From: Streptomyces sp. TSRI0281
GTDB lineage: Bacteria > Actinomycetota > Actinomycetes > Streptomycetales > Streptomycetaceae
Assembly: GCF_001905125.1 (NCBI RefSeq)
Contig: NZ_LWLE01000034.1
Coordinates: 284,791 to 348,790, forward strand
Length of the DNA stretch: 64,000 nt
Direction: 5' to 3'
Within the stretch, counting starts at the first letter, position 1; each line of letters begins with the position of its first letter. Under the pieces are notes generated by a model. It was not told the DNA's origin and did no database searches. It saw only the letters and a program-made list of their open reading frames with translations. Of the stretch, positions 41,212 through 49,746 are shown piece by piece. Both the position numbers and the translations under genes were made by a program.

Positions 41212-41415
41212 TCCTGTACGAGGTTGCCCCTGCACGAAGCCGCCCCTGTACGAGGCTGCCCCTGCGCGAGGTTGCCCCTGCGCGAAGCCGCCCCTGTACG
41301 AGGCTGCCCCTGCGCGAGGTTGCCCCTGCGCGAAGCCACAGCCCTGCACGAAGCCGCCCCCGCACGCAGCCGCCGCCCCGCACGAAGTTGCCCCTGCACG
41401 AAGCTGCCGCGCCCC
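41212..41415. repeat. 16-bp tandem repeat array (about 12 units)
   Basis: Degenerate copies of a unit like CCCCTGTACGAGGTTG follow head to tail. The first eight are well kept, with a higher-order period of three units (48 bp); later ones drift in length. A slippage-derived minisatellite is likely. It lies upstream of the small secreted protein and SARP genes. Confidence 0.8.
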
Positions 41416-41524
41416 GTGCAGCAAGCTGTCACCGCCGCCCAGGCCCCGTTCCGCTCCCCGCTGGCATATTCATCCGTGCCGGGACCCCCCGGCAGGACGC
41501 CACAGCCGAAGGGGAAACGTGACC

Positions 41525-41773
41525 ATGTCTTCGCTTTCGCAGCAGCCGCGCGGTCCGGTGCGCAGCGCCGTCGCCGTCACCACTCTCGCGCTCGTCTCGC
41601 TCGCCCTCTCCGCCGGTGCCGCGTCGGCGGCCCCCGCACCGGCCACCGCCCCGGAACACCTCCCCGAACACACCGGCCGGACGCTCTGTACCCAGGTGGA
41701 GGAGTTCCTCGGCCGACTGCCCGTTCCCTCCGGGCCTGTTCAGGTGTGCAAGCTGGTCAACGGCTGGGACTAG
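41525..41773 (+). CDS. Small secreted protein upstream of the SARP gene
   Basis: An 82-residue protein with a clear signal peptide: charged start (SSLSQQPRGPVRS), hydrophobic core (AVAVTTLALVSLALSAG) and an ASA-AP cleavage site near residue 35. The mature part is about 45 residues with two cysteines (RTLCTQVEEFLGRLP and VQVCKLVNGWD) that could form one disulfide. AAGGGG lies ten bases before ATG 41525. It ends 12 bp before the SARP gene and is probably co-transcribed. A signalling or cell-surface role is possible but unproven. Confidence 0.7.
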   Translation: MSSLSQQPRGPVRSAVAVTTLALVSLALSAGAASAAPAPATAPEHLPEHTGRTLCTQVEEFLGRLPVPSGPVQVCKLVNGWD

Positions 41774-41785
41774 GGGCGGGAAGCC

Positions 41786-43588
41786 ATGATGCGCTTCCAG
41801 ATCCTCGGGCCGCTGGCCCTCGCGGACGGCCCCGACACCGTCGTACTCCAGCCCTCGAAGCCCACGATCCTGCTCGCCGCCCTCCTTCTGCACGCCAACT
41901 CCGTGGTGTCCGCCGAGTACTTGCAGCGGGCCGTATGGGGCGAGGAGCAGCCCGCCACCGCCAAGGCGGCGCTCCAGACCTGTGTCCTGCGGCTGCGCCG
42001 GCTGTTCACCAAGCACGGGGTCACCGAGACCTCGATCGAGGCGGTGCCCGGTGGCTACCGGATCACCGCCGCACCGCACTCCCTGGACCTCCTCGGTTTC
42101 CGCGACCAGATCCGCCGGTCCGTGGCCCTCTCCGGCGACCCGGAGGCCGAGCTCTACACGCTCAAGGACGCGCTGTCGCTCTGGCAGGGCTCCCTCCTCG
42201 CCAACGTGCGCTCCGACGTCCTGCACCGGGACGAGGTGCCCCGGCTCGCGGAGGAGCGGCTGCGGAGCGTGGAGCGGGTCTGCGATCTGCTGCTGGGGCT
42301 GGGGCGCTGCGGGGAGGCGCTGGTCGAACTGTGGACCGCTACGCGCGTATATCCGGGGCACGAGCGCTTCCACGAGCAGTTGATCGAGGCGCTCTACCGG
42401 ACCGGGCGGCAGTCCCAGGCCCTGGCCGAGTACCGCAGGGTCAAGGGCTTCCTCCTGGACGAACTGGGAGTGAACCCGTCGCCCGCCCTCCAGCAGCTGG
42501 AAATGGCGATCCTGCGCGGTGAGGACCTGGGCACCGGCGAGCCCGCGCCCCCGCCGCCGCCCGCCCCCGCCGTCCGGGTCATCGAAGGGGAGACCGTCCC
42601 CGTCCCGGGCGTCGGCCCGGTGCCCACCGTGCCGAACTTCACCGGGCGCGAGGCCGAGACGGCCGCCATGGTCGCCCGCCTCACCGCCGGTGCCGAGCCC
42701 GGCGCGAAGGACCGGCAGCCGCTCACGGTCCTGGTGTCGGGCGCACCCGGCATCGGCAAGTCGGCCCTCGCCCACCGGGTCGCCCACCTCGTGCGGGACG
42801 CCTTTCCGGCCGGCCGGCTGCTCGTGCCGATGACCCGGCCGGACGGCGAACCGCGCCGCGTCGCCGAGGTCGCGGCCGAGGTGTCCGCGGCCCTGCGCTC
42901 CGGGCGCGCGGGCGAACGCGCCCTGCTCGTCCTCGACGACGTGGTGGACGCCGATCAGGTGCGCCCGCTGCTGCTCCCGGCGGACGGCCCCGACATCGCC
43001 GTCGTCGTCACCAGCCGGATGGGTCTGGCCGGGCTCATCGCCACCCACGGCGGCTGGGTGCACCGGCTCTCCGCCTTCACGGAGGCGGAGTCGTACGCCC
43101 TGCTGCTGGCCGCACTCGGTGCCGAACGCGTCGAGGCGGAGCCGCAGGCCGCCCGCCGACTGGCCGCGCTCTGCGGGCACTTCCCCGTGGCCCTGCGCAT
43201 CCTGACGGCCCGGCTGCTGACCCGGCCGGGGCTGGGACTCGGCCACGCCGTCGACTGGCTGGGCGAGGACCCGCTCGCCCGGCTCACCCTGACCGATTCC
43301 CCCGGCCTGTCCGTCACCGGCCTGTTCGACCGGGCGCTGGGCCGGCTCGACCCCCGGCTGTCCGAGGCGTTCCTCCGGGTCGGGGCGGGGCCGCTCGACA
43401 CCTTCGGGGCCGAGGACGTCGCACCGGGGAGCGGGGCGGTACCGGAGACCGAGGCCGTACTGGAGCAGCTGGCCGACGCCGGACTGCTGGAGGACGGCCC
43501 GCCGGGCCCGTACCGCATCCACGCACTGCTCCGCGCGCACATACGAAGAACCGCCCGGATCCGCATCCGCCGCACAGAGAAGGTGTGA
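41786..43588 (+). CDS. SARP/AfsR-type regulator with NB-ARC ATPase domain
   Basis: A 600-residue transcriptional regulator. Residues 1-95 are the winged-helix DNA-binding domain (FQILGPLALADG ... LLAALLLHANSVVS ... PGGYRI). Residues 100-245 are the BTAD domain (PRLAEERLRSVERVCDLLLG, FHEQLIEALYRTGRQSQALAEY). A Pro linker then leads to an NB-ARC module with Walker A GAPGIGKSA (K325), LLVLDDVVD and VVTSR. SARPs activate antibiotic clusters by binding direct repeats at promoters. It is adjacent to and co-directional with the RiPP genes (start of the next gene 5 bp after its stop), so it is the likely activator. No TTA codon was noticed. Confidence 0.9.
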   Translation: MMRFQILGPLALADGPDTVVLQPSKPTILLAALLLHANSVVSAEYLQRAVWGEEQPATAKAALQTCVLRLRRLFTKHGVTETSIEAVPGGYRITAAPHSLDLLGFRDQIRRSVALSGDPEAELYTLKDALSLWQGSLLANVRSDVLHRDEVPRLAEERLRSVERVCDLLLGLGRCGEALVELWTATRVYPGHERFHEQLIEALYRTGRQSQALAEYRRVKGFLLDELGVNPSPALQQLEMAILRGEDLGTGEPAPPPPPAPAVRVIEGETVPVPGVGPVPTVPNFTGREAETAAMVARLTAGAEPGAKDRQPLTVLVSGAPGIGKSALAHRVAHLVRDAFPAGRLLVPMTRPDGEPRRVAEVAAEVSAALRSGRAGERALLVLDDVVDADQVRPLLLPADGPDIAVVVTSRMGLAGLIATHGGWVHRLSAFTEAESYALLLAALGAERVEAEPQAARRLAALCGHFPVALRILTARLLTRPGLGLGHAVDWLGEDPLARLTLTDSPGLSVTGLFDRALGRLDPRLSEAFLRVGAGPLDTFGAEDVAPGSGAVPETEAVLEQLADAGLLEDGPPGPYRIHALLRAHIRRTARIRIRRTEKV

Positions 43589-43592
43589 ACCC

Positions 43593-45911
43593 ATGGCCGA
43601 GAGTGCCGAAGCCGTAGCCGACACCGCCGTCGAAGCCGCCGCAGTCGCAGGGGTGGCCGGTCGCGCAGCCGCCACGACCGGGGCGTTCGACTCCCTGGCC
43701 GGGACCCGGCCGCGCATCCGCCAGGACGTGCTGTTCACCGAGACCCCCGGCGGGGTGCTCTTCCACAACGCCGACGGCGGCTTCCATCTGACCGGCCGCA
43801 CCGCCTACCGCTTCGCCTCCCTCGTCGTCCCGCACCTGACCGGCCACCACCGGCTCGACGAACTCTGCGCGGGCTTCGGACCGGCCCAGCGGGCGATGGC
43901 CGCCGAGCTCGTCAAGACGCTGTATGCACGGGGGTTCGCCCGCGACCTGCCGGTGGCGGACAGCACGGTGGAGCCCCTGCCGGACGCGGTCGCCGAGCGG
44001 TTCGCCGCCCAGATCGCCTACGTCGACCACTACGCCGACGGCGCCCCGGAGCGCTTCGCCCGCTTCCGCGCCACCCGGGTCGCGGTCCTCGGCGACGACG
44101 AGGTCGCCCGCTGGTGCGCGCTCAGCCTGGTGCGTAACGGGTGCGTCCGGATCGGTACGGCGACGGGCTTCGACGACGTCACGGCCGAGGCGGCCGAGGC
44201 GGGCGCGTACGTCGAGCGCATCGGCTCGGGCGCGGACGCCGGGATCGACGCCCCGGGAGCGGGCACCGGGATCACGGCGTCGGGCACGGACGCCGGCTGG
44301 GCGGCACTCGGCGGTTACGACGTCGTGGTGGTGACCGGCGCCGGGGCCGGGGCGCGTACCCAACGGCTGCTCGCCGCCGGGGTGCCCGAGGGCCGGACCC
44401 TGATCCCCGCCTGGTCGTTCGGCCGCCGCCTCGTCGTCGGACCGCTCGCCACCGCCACCTCCACCGGCTGCTGGTCCTGTGCCGTCCTGCGGCTCGGCGG
44501 CAACGTGGCCCCCGGGCCCGCCGCCGAACTCTGGGGCGAGGCCGCGGGCGCCGTCACCTCCTCGGCGGACACGCTGTCCGGCCCGGTCGCCGCGATGGTC
44601 GGCAACCTCCTCGGTTACGAGATCTTCCGCATCGCCACCGGCGCCCTGCCCGCCGAGACGGACGGTCAGGTCCTCGTCCAGGACCTGGAATCGCTCGACG
44701 TGATGGCCGAACCGGTCCAGCCCCATCCCCGGTGCCGCCGCTGCGCCGCCCTCGACGCCCGCGAACCCGCCGCCGCGCTGCCGGAGGGCCTGGCGCTCCC
44801 CGTCACCCCGACCGTGGAGACCGCCCGCGACGCGGAGGCGCTGGTCGAGGACCTGAACCGGATCAGCACGGCCCTGGTGCGCCCGTTCACCGGGATCTTC
44901 GGCCGGTACGACGACGAGGGGCTGACCCAGACCCCGTTGAAGATCAGCCGGGTCGAGGTGGCGCTCGGGGCCGGAGTACGGCGCCGGATCGCCGCGTTCG
45001 ACGTGCACCATCTGGCGGGCGCGCGGATGCGGGCGCTGTACGCGGCGGCGGAGGTGTACGTCGAGCACGTGGTGCCGGTGGCCGCCGAGGACACCGCGGA
45101 TGCGGTCGCCGGGGAGGGCGCGGCGGTTCCCGTGCTCGCCCCGGACGCGCTGACCACCGGGGGCGGTACGGGAGCCCGCCCGCGGTCCTGGGTCACCGCC
45201 ACGTCCCTGATCCGCAAGGAGCCGGTCCGGGTGCCCGCCGCCGCGGTGCGCACCTTCGGGGCCGACAACCGGGACCGGCCGCACCTGGCCACCTCGGCCG
45301 GTTCGGGCGCGGGCGGCAGCGCACGGGAGGCGGCGGGGCGCGGCCTGATGTCGGCGCTCGCCCACGACGCGCTGCTGCGGGCGGTCCGGGGCACCACCCG
45401 GGTGAGCCCCGTGGCCGTCGACGGCGCGGACCCGGAGCTGGTGTTCCTGCTGAAGTCCGCGGCCAACCTGGACGTCGCGGTGGAGCTCCTCGACCTCGGC
45501 GAGGGGGCCCGCACCTCGGCCCAGGTGGTGCTGGCCCGCGAGGCGAACACCGGTGCCACGGGCGGGCGTTGGGCGGTCGGATCCGGTCTGTCGCGGCGTG
45601 CGGCGGCCTGTTCCGCCCTGCGGGATCTGCTCGGTCAGGTGCAGCTGGCTGCCGAGGACCCGGGTGCGGAGGTGGACCTGGGCGATCCGCTGCTCGGTGA
45701 CTTCGCCGCCGGGACGGTCGCGGTGACCGGGGAATCCGTCACGGCGGACGGGGCGGCGACCACGTTCGAGGCGGTGCTCGACCGGCTGCGGGACGCCGGG
45801 CGCGACGCCCTGTACGTACCGACGACCCCGGCGGACCTCCCGGCGGGCGGCATCAGCACCGCCCGGGTGCTCCTCACCGTGGACGGCGAGGTCGGCCCCG
45901 ATGCCCGTTGA
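43593..45911 (+). CDS. TOMM leader-binding protein: RRE + ThiF-like + degenerate YcaO
   Basis: A 772-residue protein combining three parts. Residues 40-118 look like a PqqD-like RIPP recognition element (RIRQDVLFTETPGGVLFHNA, LCAGFGPAQRAMAAELVKTL). Residues 160-390 form an E1/ThiF-like fold with Zn-type pairs C293xxC296 and C381xxC384. From about 415 (DLNRISTALVRPFTGIFGRY) the sequence resembles a YcaO N-terminal region without the ATP-binding ExxxN motif. It should bind the precursor leader and deliver it to the cyclodehydratase. The next gene overlaps it by 11 bp. Confidence 0.85.
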   Translation: MAESAEAVADTAVEAAAVAGVAGRAAATTGAFDSLAGTRPRIRQDVLFTETPGGVLFHNADGGFHLTGRTAYRFASLVVPHLTGHHRLDELCAGFGPAQRAMAAELVKTLYARGFARDLPVADSTVEPLPDAVAERFAAQIAYVDHYADGAPERFARFRATRVAVLGDDEVARWCALSLVRNGCVRIGTATGFDDVTAEAAEAGAYVERIGSGADAGIDAPGAGTGITASGTDAGWAALGGYDVVVVTGAGAGARTQRLLAAGVPEGRTLIPAWSFGRRLVVGPLATATSTGCWSCAVLRLGGNVAPGPAAELWGEAAGAVTSSADTLSGPVAAMVGNLLGYEIFRIATGALPAETDGQVLVQDLESLDVMAEPVQPHPRCRRCAALDAREPAAALPEGLALPVTPTVETARDAEALVEDLNRISTALVRPFTGIFGRYDDEGLTQTPLKISRVEVALGAGVRRRIAAFDVHHLAGARMRALYAAAEVYVEHVVPVAAEDTADAVAGEGAAVPVLAPDALTTGGGTGARPRSWVTATSLIRKEPVRVPAAAVRTFGADNRDRPHLATSAGSGAGGSAREAAGRGLMSALAHDALLRAVRGTTRVSPVAVDGADPELVFLLKSAANLDVAVELLDLGEGARTSAQVVLAREANTGATGGRWAVGSGLSRRAAACSALRDLLGQVQLAAEDPGAEVDLGDPLLGDFAAGTVAVTGESVTADGAATTFEAVLDRLRDAGRDALYVPTTPADLPAGGISTARVLLTVDGEVGPDAR

Positions 45912-48090
45912 GACCGCGGACACGGCCGCGACGGACGCCCGCGCGCCCGACGCCGTACTCGCCGAATCCACCCGGCGCCTCGCGGAACTCCTCGCGGAAC
46001 GGCTGGCCCGGCACACATCCGAGCCGCCGCCGCTGGACGTGGCACCACTGGGCGTGCGCGACGCCTTCGCGGACCTCGCGCCGAGTGACGAACCGCCGAC
46101 GAACGCATTGCCGGCGGACGGCGCACCGACGGACGGCGCACCGGCGGACACCGTGCGCGCCGTGCCGGTCGGCGCCGTGCCGGTCCGCTACTACGGGCAG
46201 CACGCCGTCGTCGGCCCCTTTCCTGTCGCACCCCCGGCCACGGGGGGAGCGGAGGGCGGCGACGCGACGGTCCCACAGCCCTGTGCGCGCTGCCTGGACC
46301 GGCGCTGGCAGGGGGTCCGCTCCGTCGCCCTGCGCGAGGCGCTGGAGCTCGGCTCCGGCACCCGGGCGGCCGGGGAGTCCCCCTATGTCACCCCGTTCGG
46401 CGCCGAGGCCCTCGCGGGTGTCATCGCCGCCCGGCTGAGCGGCACCGGACCCCGGACCGGCGCCTTCCCCTACGTCCATCTCGTCGACCTCCAAACCCTG
46501 GCGGTCCGCGGCTATCCGCTCGTCCCCGATCCGGAGTGCCCGGTCTGCGGCCGGCCGGAGCCGGACACCGCCGAGGCCGCCGCACTCACCCTGCGGCCCG
46601 CCCCCAAGCGGAAGCCCGGCAGCTTCCGGGTCCGGGACATCGCCGACTACGAGCTGCCCGTCGAGCCGTACGCCAACCCGGTCTGCGGCTCGCTGGGCTC
46701 CTCCGTCGTCCAGGACGTCTCCTCCACCTCCACCTCCGCCACCATCGGGCGGTTCTCGATGCGCTCGGGCGAGTACCTCCGCGAGACGTTCTGGGGCGGC
46801 CACGCCGACACCTTCGCCGAGAGCGTGCGCATCGGGGTCCTCGAAGGGCTGGAGCGGTACGCGGGCATGCGCTCGCGGGCCAAGCGCGCACAGGTGCGGG
46901 CCTCCCTGCACGCCCTGCGCGGGCGCGGTGAGCACGCGCTCGACCCACGGTTCTGCGGGCTGTACTCGGACGCCTTCCACCGGGCCAACCCCCGGGTCAC
47001 CCCGTTCACCCCGGACCGCGAGATCCCCTGGGTGCGCGGCTACTCCCTGCGCGACCACCGCACGGTCCTGGTCCCGGAAGTGCTCACGTACTACCACGCA
47101 CCCGGTCTGGAGAACCGCTTCGTGCAGGAGAGCTCCAACGGCTGCGCGTCCGGCGGCTGTATGGAGGAGGCCGTCTACTTCGGGCTGATGGAGGTCGTGG
47201 AGCGCGACGCGTTCCTGCTGGCCTGGTACGGGCGGGCCGCCCTGCCCGAGATCGACCCGCGCACCAGCCGTCGCCGGGCCACCCGGCAGATGGTGGACCG
47301 GCTGGAGATGTACGGCTACGAGGCCCGCTTCTTCGACACCCGGATCTCCTTTGCCGTCCCCGTCGTCACGGGAGTCGCCGTACGCCCGGACGGCGGGCGG
47401 GGCCGCATGTGCTTCGGCGCGGGAGCCGGGCTCGATCCGGAAGCCGCCCTGGCCGGTGCGCTCTGCGAGATCGCGACGGACGCGGTGAACCTCCAGGGAC
47501 GTACCGCACGCGACGAGACACGGCTGCGCGCCATGGCGTACGACTTCGACAAGGTCGAGGCGCTGCACGACCACCCGCTGGCCTACGGCATCCCGGAGAT
47601 GGGCGACCACGCCCACTTCCTGCTCGGCGAACCGGGCGCGCCGCGCCCGCCCAAGCGGTCCTTCACCGAGCTGTACGGCAACGGGGAAGGGGGCGGAGAT
47701 CCGGGCGGCGACCTCGGCGCCGACGGGCGCGGCGCCCGGAACGGCGACCTGAACACCGGCGGGCGCGGCGACCGGAGCGGGGGCGCCGGGCGGCACCCGG
47801 TGATCCCCGTCTCCGACGACCTGCGGGAGGACCTGGACCGGTGCGTGGAGGCCGTCACCGGGGCGGGGTTCGATGTGATCGTCGTCGACCAGACCATGCC
47901 GGAACAGCGCGCCCTGGGCCTGACCACCGTCTCCGTCATCGTGCCGGGGCTGCTGCCCATCGACTTCGGCTGGAGCAGACAGCGGGCACTCGGCATGCCC
48001 CGGCTGCGCACCGCGCTGCGCGAGGCGGGACTGCGCGAGGGCGACCTCACCGACGCCGACCTCAACCCCGCACCCCACCCCTTCCCGTGA
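45901..48090 (+). CDS. YcaO cyclodehydratase (azoline-forming), copy 1
   Basis: A 729-residue TOMM YcaO. The N-terminal part carries C128xxC131 (CARCLDRR) and C213xxC216 (CPVCGRP) Zn pairs. The YcaO domain contains ESSNGCASGG (E410...N413), EEAVYFGLMEVVERDAF and DQTMPEQ. The C-terminus ends PAPHPFP, the proline-rich tail needed by azoline-forming YcaOs. It uses ATP to convert Cys, Ser or Thr of the core into thiazoline or oxazoline rings. A low-complexity Gly/Arg/Asp insert lies at about 598-640. It is coupled to the leader-binding protein gene. Confidence 0.93.
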   Translation: MPVETADTAATDARAPDAVLAESTRRLAELLAERLARHTSEPPPLDVAPLGVRDAFADLAPSDEPPTNALPADGAPTDGAPADTVRAVPVGAVPVRYYGQHAVVGPFPVAPPATGGAEGGDATVPQPCARCLDRRWQGVRSVALREALELGSGTRAAGESPYVTPFGAEALAGVIAARLSGTGPRTGAFPYVHLVDLQTLAVRGYPLVPDPECPVCGRPEPDTAEAAALTLRPAPKRKPGSFRVRDIADYELPVEPYANPVCGSLGSSVVQDVSSTSTSATIGRFSMRSGEYLRETFWGGHADTFAESVRIGVLEGLERYAGMRSRAKRAQVRASLHALRGRGEHALDPRFCGLYSDAFHRANPRVTPFTPDREIPWVRGYSLRDHRTVLVPEVLTYYHAPGLENRFVQESSNGCASGGCMEEAVYFGLMEVVERDAFLLAWYGRAALPEIDPRTSRRRATRQMVDRLEMYGYEARFFDTRISFAVPVVTGVAVRPDGGRGRMCFGAGAGLDPEAALAGALCEIATDAVNLQGRTARDETRLRAMAYDFDKVEALHDHPLAYGIPEMGDHAHFLLGEPGAPRPPKRSFTELYGNGEGGGDPGGDLGADGRGARNGDLNTGGRGDRSGGAGRHPVIPVSDDLREDLDRCVEAVTGAGFDVIVVDQTMPEQRALGLTTVSVIVPGLLPIDFGWSRQRALGMPRLRTALREAGLREGDLTDADLNPAPHPFP

Positions 48091-48104
48091 CCAAGGAGCT
48101 CGCC

Positions 48105-49730
48105 ATGGGGTACGCCCATGAATACGCGGCCGCGATCATGCAGCGCGGCCGGGTCCCGATGGACCCCGCCGATTTCGTACCGAACTGGTCGGACGGACCG
48201 CGCAAGGCCAAGTTCTACCCGGGTGCCGACAGCCTGCCGCTGCCCGGCACGGACTACCCGGCCCACGCGACGCTCGACCGCGGACTGGCCCAAGAAGACG
48301 GCATGGAAGGGGAGTTCGACCTGTCGGCGCTCTCCGGGATGCTCCGTGACTCCTACGGGCTCACCGGCCGCCGCCTCGGTGTCCAGGCCAACACGGACCT
48401 GAGCGCCCTGCCCCACTACCCGCTCGCCAACTGGTCCCGCGGCTCCGCGTCCGGCGGCGGCCTGTACCCCGTGAGCGTCTACTGGGTCTCGGGTCCCGGC
48501 GGCCCCGTACCGCCCGGAGCGCACTACTACTCCACCCGGCACCACACCATGCAGCGGCTGCTCACCGGCGATGTGTCCGGTGAGGTGCGCGCCGCCCTGG
48601 GGGACGGGGCGCCGGGTCCCGCCACCGACCAGTACCTGGTGCTCGGCGTCAAGTACTGGCAGAACTCCTTCAAGTACAACAACTTCTCCTTCCACGCCGT
48701 CTCCATGGACGTCGGCGCCTGTGTGCAGACCTGGCGGATGTGGGCCGGTGCGCGGGGCCTCGGAATCGAACCCGCGCTCTGGTTCGACGAGGAACGCCTC
48801 GCCTCGCTGCTCGGGGTGAGCACGAAGGAGGAAGGCATCTTCGCCGTCGTCCCGCTGAAGTGGGCGGGTGCGGCGGATGCGGCGAGCGCGGCGGATGCTT
48901 CGGGCGTCTCGGGTGTTCCGGGTGTTTCGGGTGCTTCCGCCGGTCCGGTCTGCCCGGTGCGGCGCAAGGACGTCGAGCGCTCCCGTACCGTCCTCGGCTT
49001 CGACGCGCTGGAGCGGATGCAGGCGGCCACCTCCGCCCATGCCACCGCCCGGCCCGCCCCCGACGCGCTGGCCCCCGCCGCCGCGCCTCCCGCCGACCCG
49101 GCGCTCCCCGAAGTGGCCCTGGCCCCCGCGCTGCCGCTGGACACCGACGTACGCACCGCCCTGCGCCGCCGCCGCAGCAGCTTCGGCCGCTTCGACGCAC
49201 AACGCCCGGTGAGCGCGGCGCAGTTGGCGACCTGTCTCGCGGCGGCCGTCACCGGGTCCCGGATCGGCGGGGACACGGGCAGCACCCGGCTGGCGAAGCT
49301 GTACGCGTTCGTCAGCCATGTCGAGGGACTGGAGCCCGGCAGCTACGCCTACGACCCCGAGGCGCACAGTCTGCGGCTGGTCAAGGAGGGCCGGCCGGGG
49401 GAGTTCCTCCAGAAGAACTACTTCCTCTCCAACTACAACCTGGAGCAGGCGGGCGCCGTCCTGGTGCCCACGGTCCGTACGACCGCCGTCCTGGACGCGG
49501 TCGGCGACCGGGGATACCGCCTGGTCAACGCCACCATCGGCGCCGTCGCACAGAGCGTGTACACCGCGGCGTCCGCCGTGGACCTCGGCTGCGGTGTGGC
49601 GCTCGGCTTCGACAACATCTCCTACATCGAGGAACTGGGCCTGGAGGCGACGGGCGAAGCGCCGCTGCTGATCATGATGATCGGCCACGAACGGCCCGCC
49701 CCCGCCGACTTCCGCTACGAGATCGCCTGA
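48105..49730 (+). CDS. SagB-type dehydrogenase with two nitroreductase domains
   Basis: A 541-residue FMN-dependent azoline dehydrogenase. The first nitroreductase-like half (about 70-265) has SGGGLYPVSVYWV, KYWQNSFKYNNFSFHAVSMD and GIEPALWF. The second (about 340-540) has RRRRSSFGRFDAQRPVS, GSYAYDPEAHSL, NYFLSNYNLEQAGAVLVPTV and DLGCGVALGFDN. It oxidises azolines to aromatic azoles. The middle linker is Ala/Gly/Ser-rich. Start ATG 48105 with AAGGAG; the gene follows the first YcaO by 14 bp. The double-domain form is typical of thiopeptide/LAP clusters. Confidence 0.9.
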   Translation: MGYAHEYAAAIMQRGRVPMDPADFVPNWSDGPRKAKFYPGADSLPLPGTDYPAHATLDRGLAQEDGMEGEFDLSALSGMLRDSYGLTGRRLGVQANTDLSALPHYPLANWSRGSASGGGLYPVSVYWVSGPGGPVPPGAHYYSTRHHTMQRLLTGDVSGEVRAALGDGAPGPATDQYLVLGVKYWQNSFKYNNFSFHAVSMDVGACVQTWRMWAGARGLGIEPALWFDEERLASLLGVSTKEEGIFAVVPLKWAGAADAASAADASGVSGVPGVSGASAGPVCPVRRKDVERSRTVLGFDALERMQAATSAHATARPAPDALAPAAAPPADPALPEVALAPALPLDTDVRTALRRRRSSFGRFDAQRPVSAAQLATCLAAAVTGSRIGGDTGSTRLAKLYAFVSHVEGLEPGSYAYDPEAHSLRLVKEGRPGEFLQKNYFLSNYNLEQAGAVLVPTVRTTAVLDAVGDRGYRLVNATIGAVAQSVYTAASAVDLGCGVALGFDNISYIEELGLEATGEAPLLIMMIGHERPAPADFRYEIA

Positions 49731-49746
49731 GCCGGGGGTACGAACG

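Larger units (their letters stand above)
41066..41524. other. Gene-free spacer with terminator and tandem repeats
   Basis: The spacer between the exporter and the RiPP cluster contains the 41140-41173 hairpin and about 200 bp of 16-bp tandem repeats. Frames read through the repeats (for example RGCPCTKPPLYEAAP) have no ribosome site and are artefacts. The promoter for the secreted-protein/SARP genes probably lies between 41416 and 41515. Confidence 0.5.

Noticed and set aside
38384..41383. Very long minus-strand open frame opposite the FtsX permease gene
   Set aside because: It is Arg/Gly/Asp-rich with no domain, and it mirrors third-position GC bias of the permease gene on the other strand.
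41212..41415. CRISPR-like array
   Set aside because: The repeats are 16 bp, contiguous and degenerate, with no spacers and no cas genes nearby.
47409..48104. Upstream extension of the SagB-type dehydrogenase frame
   Set aside because: It overlaps the first YcaO gene in another frame and has Arg/Ala-rich composition; ATG 48105 has a good AAGGAG site.
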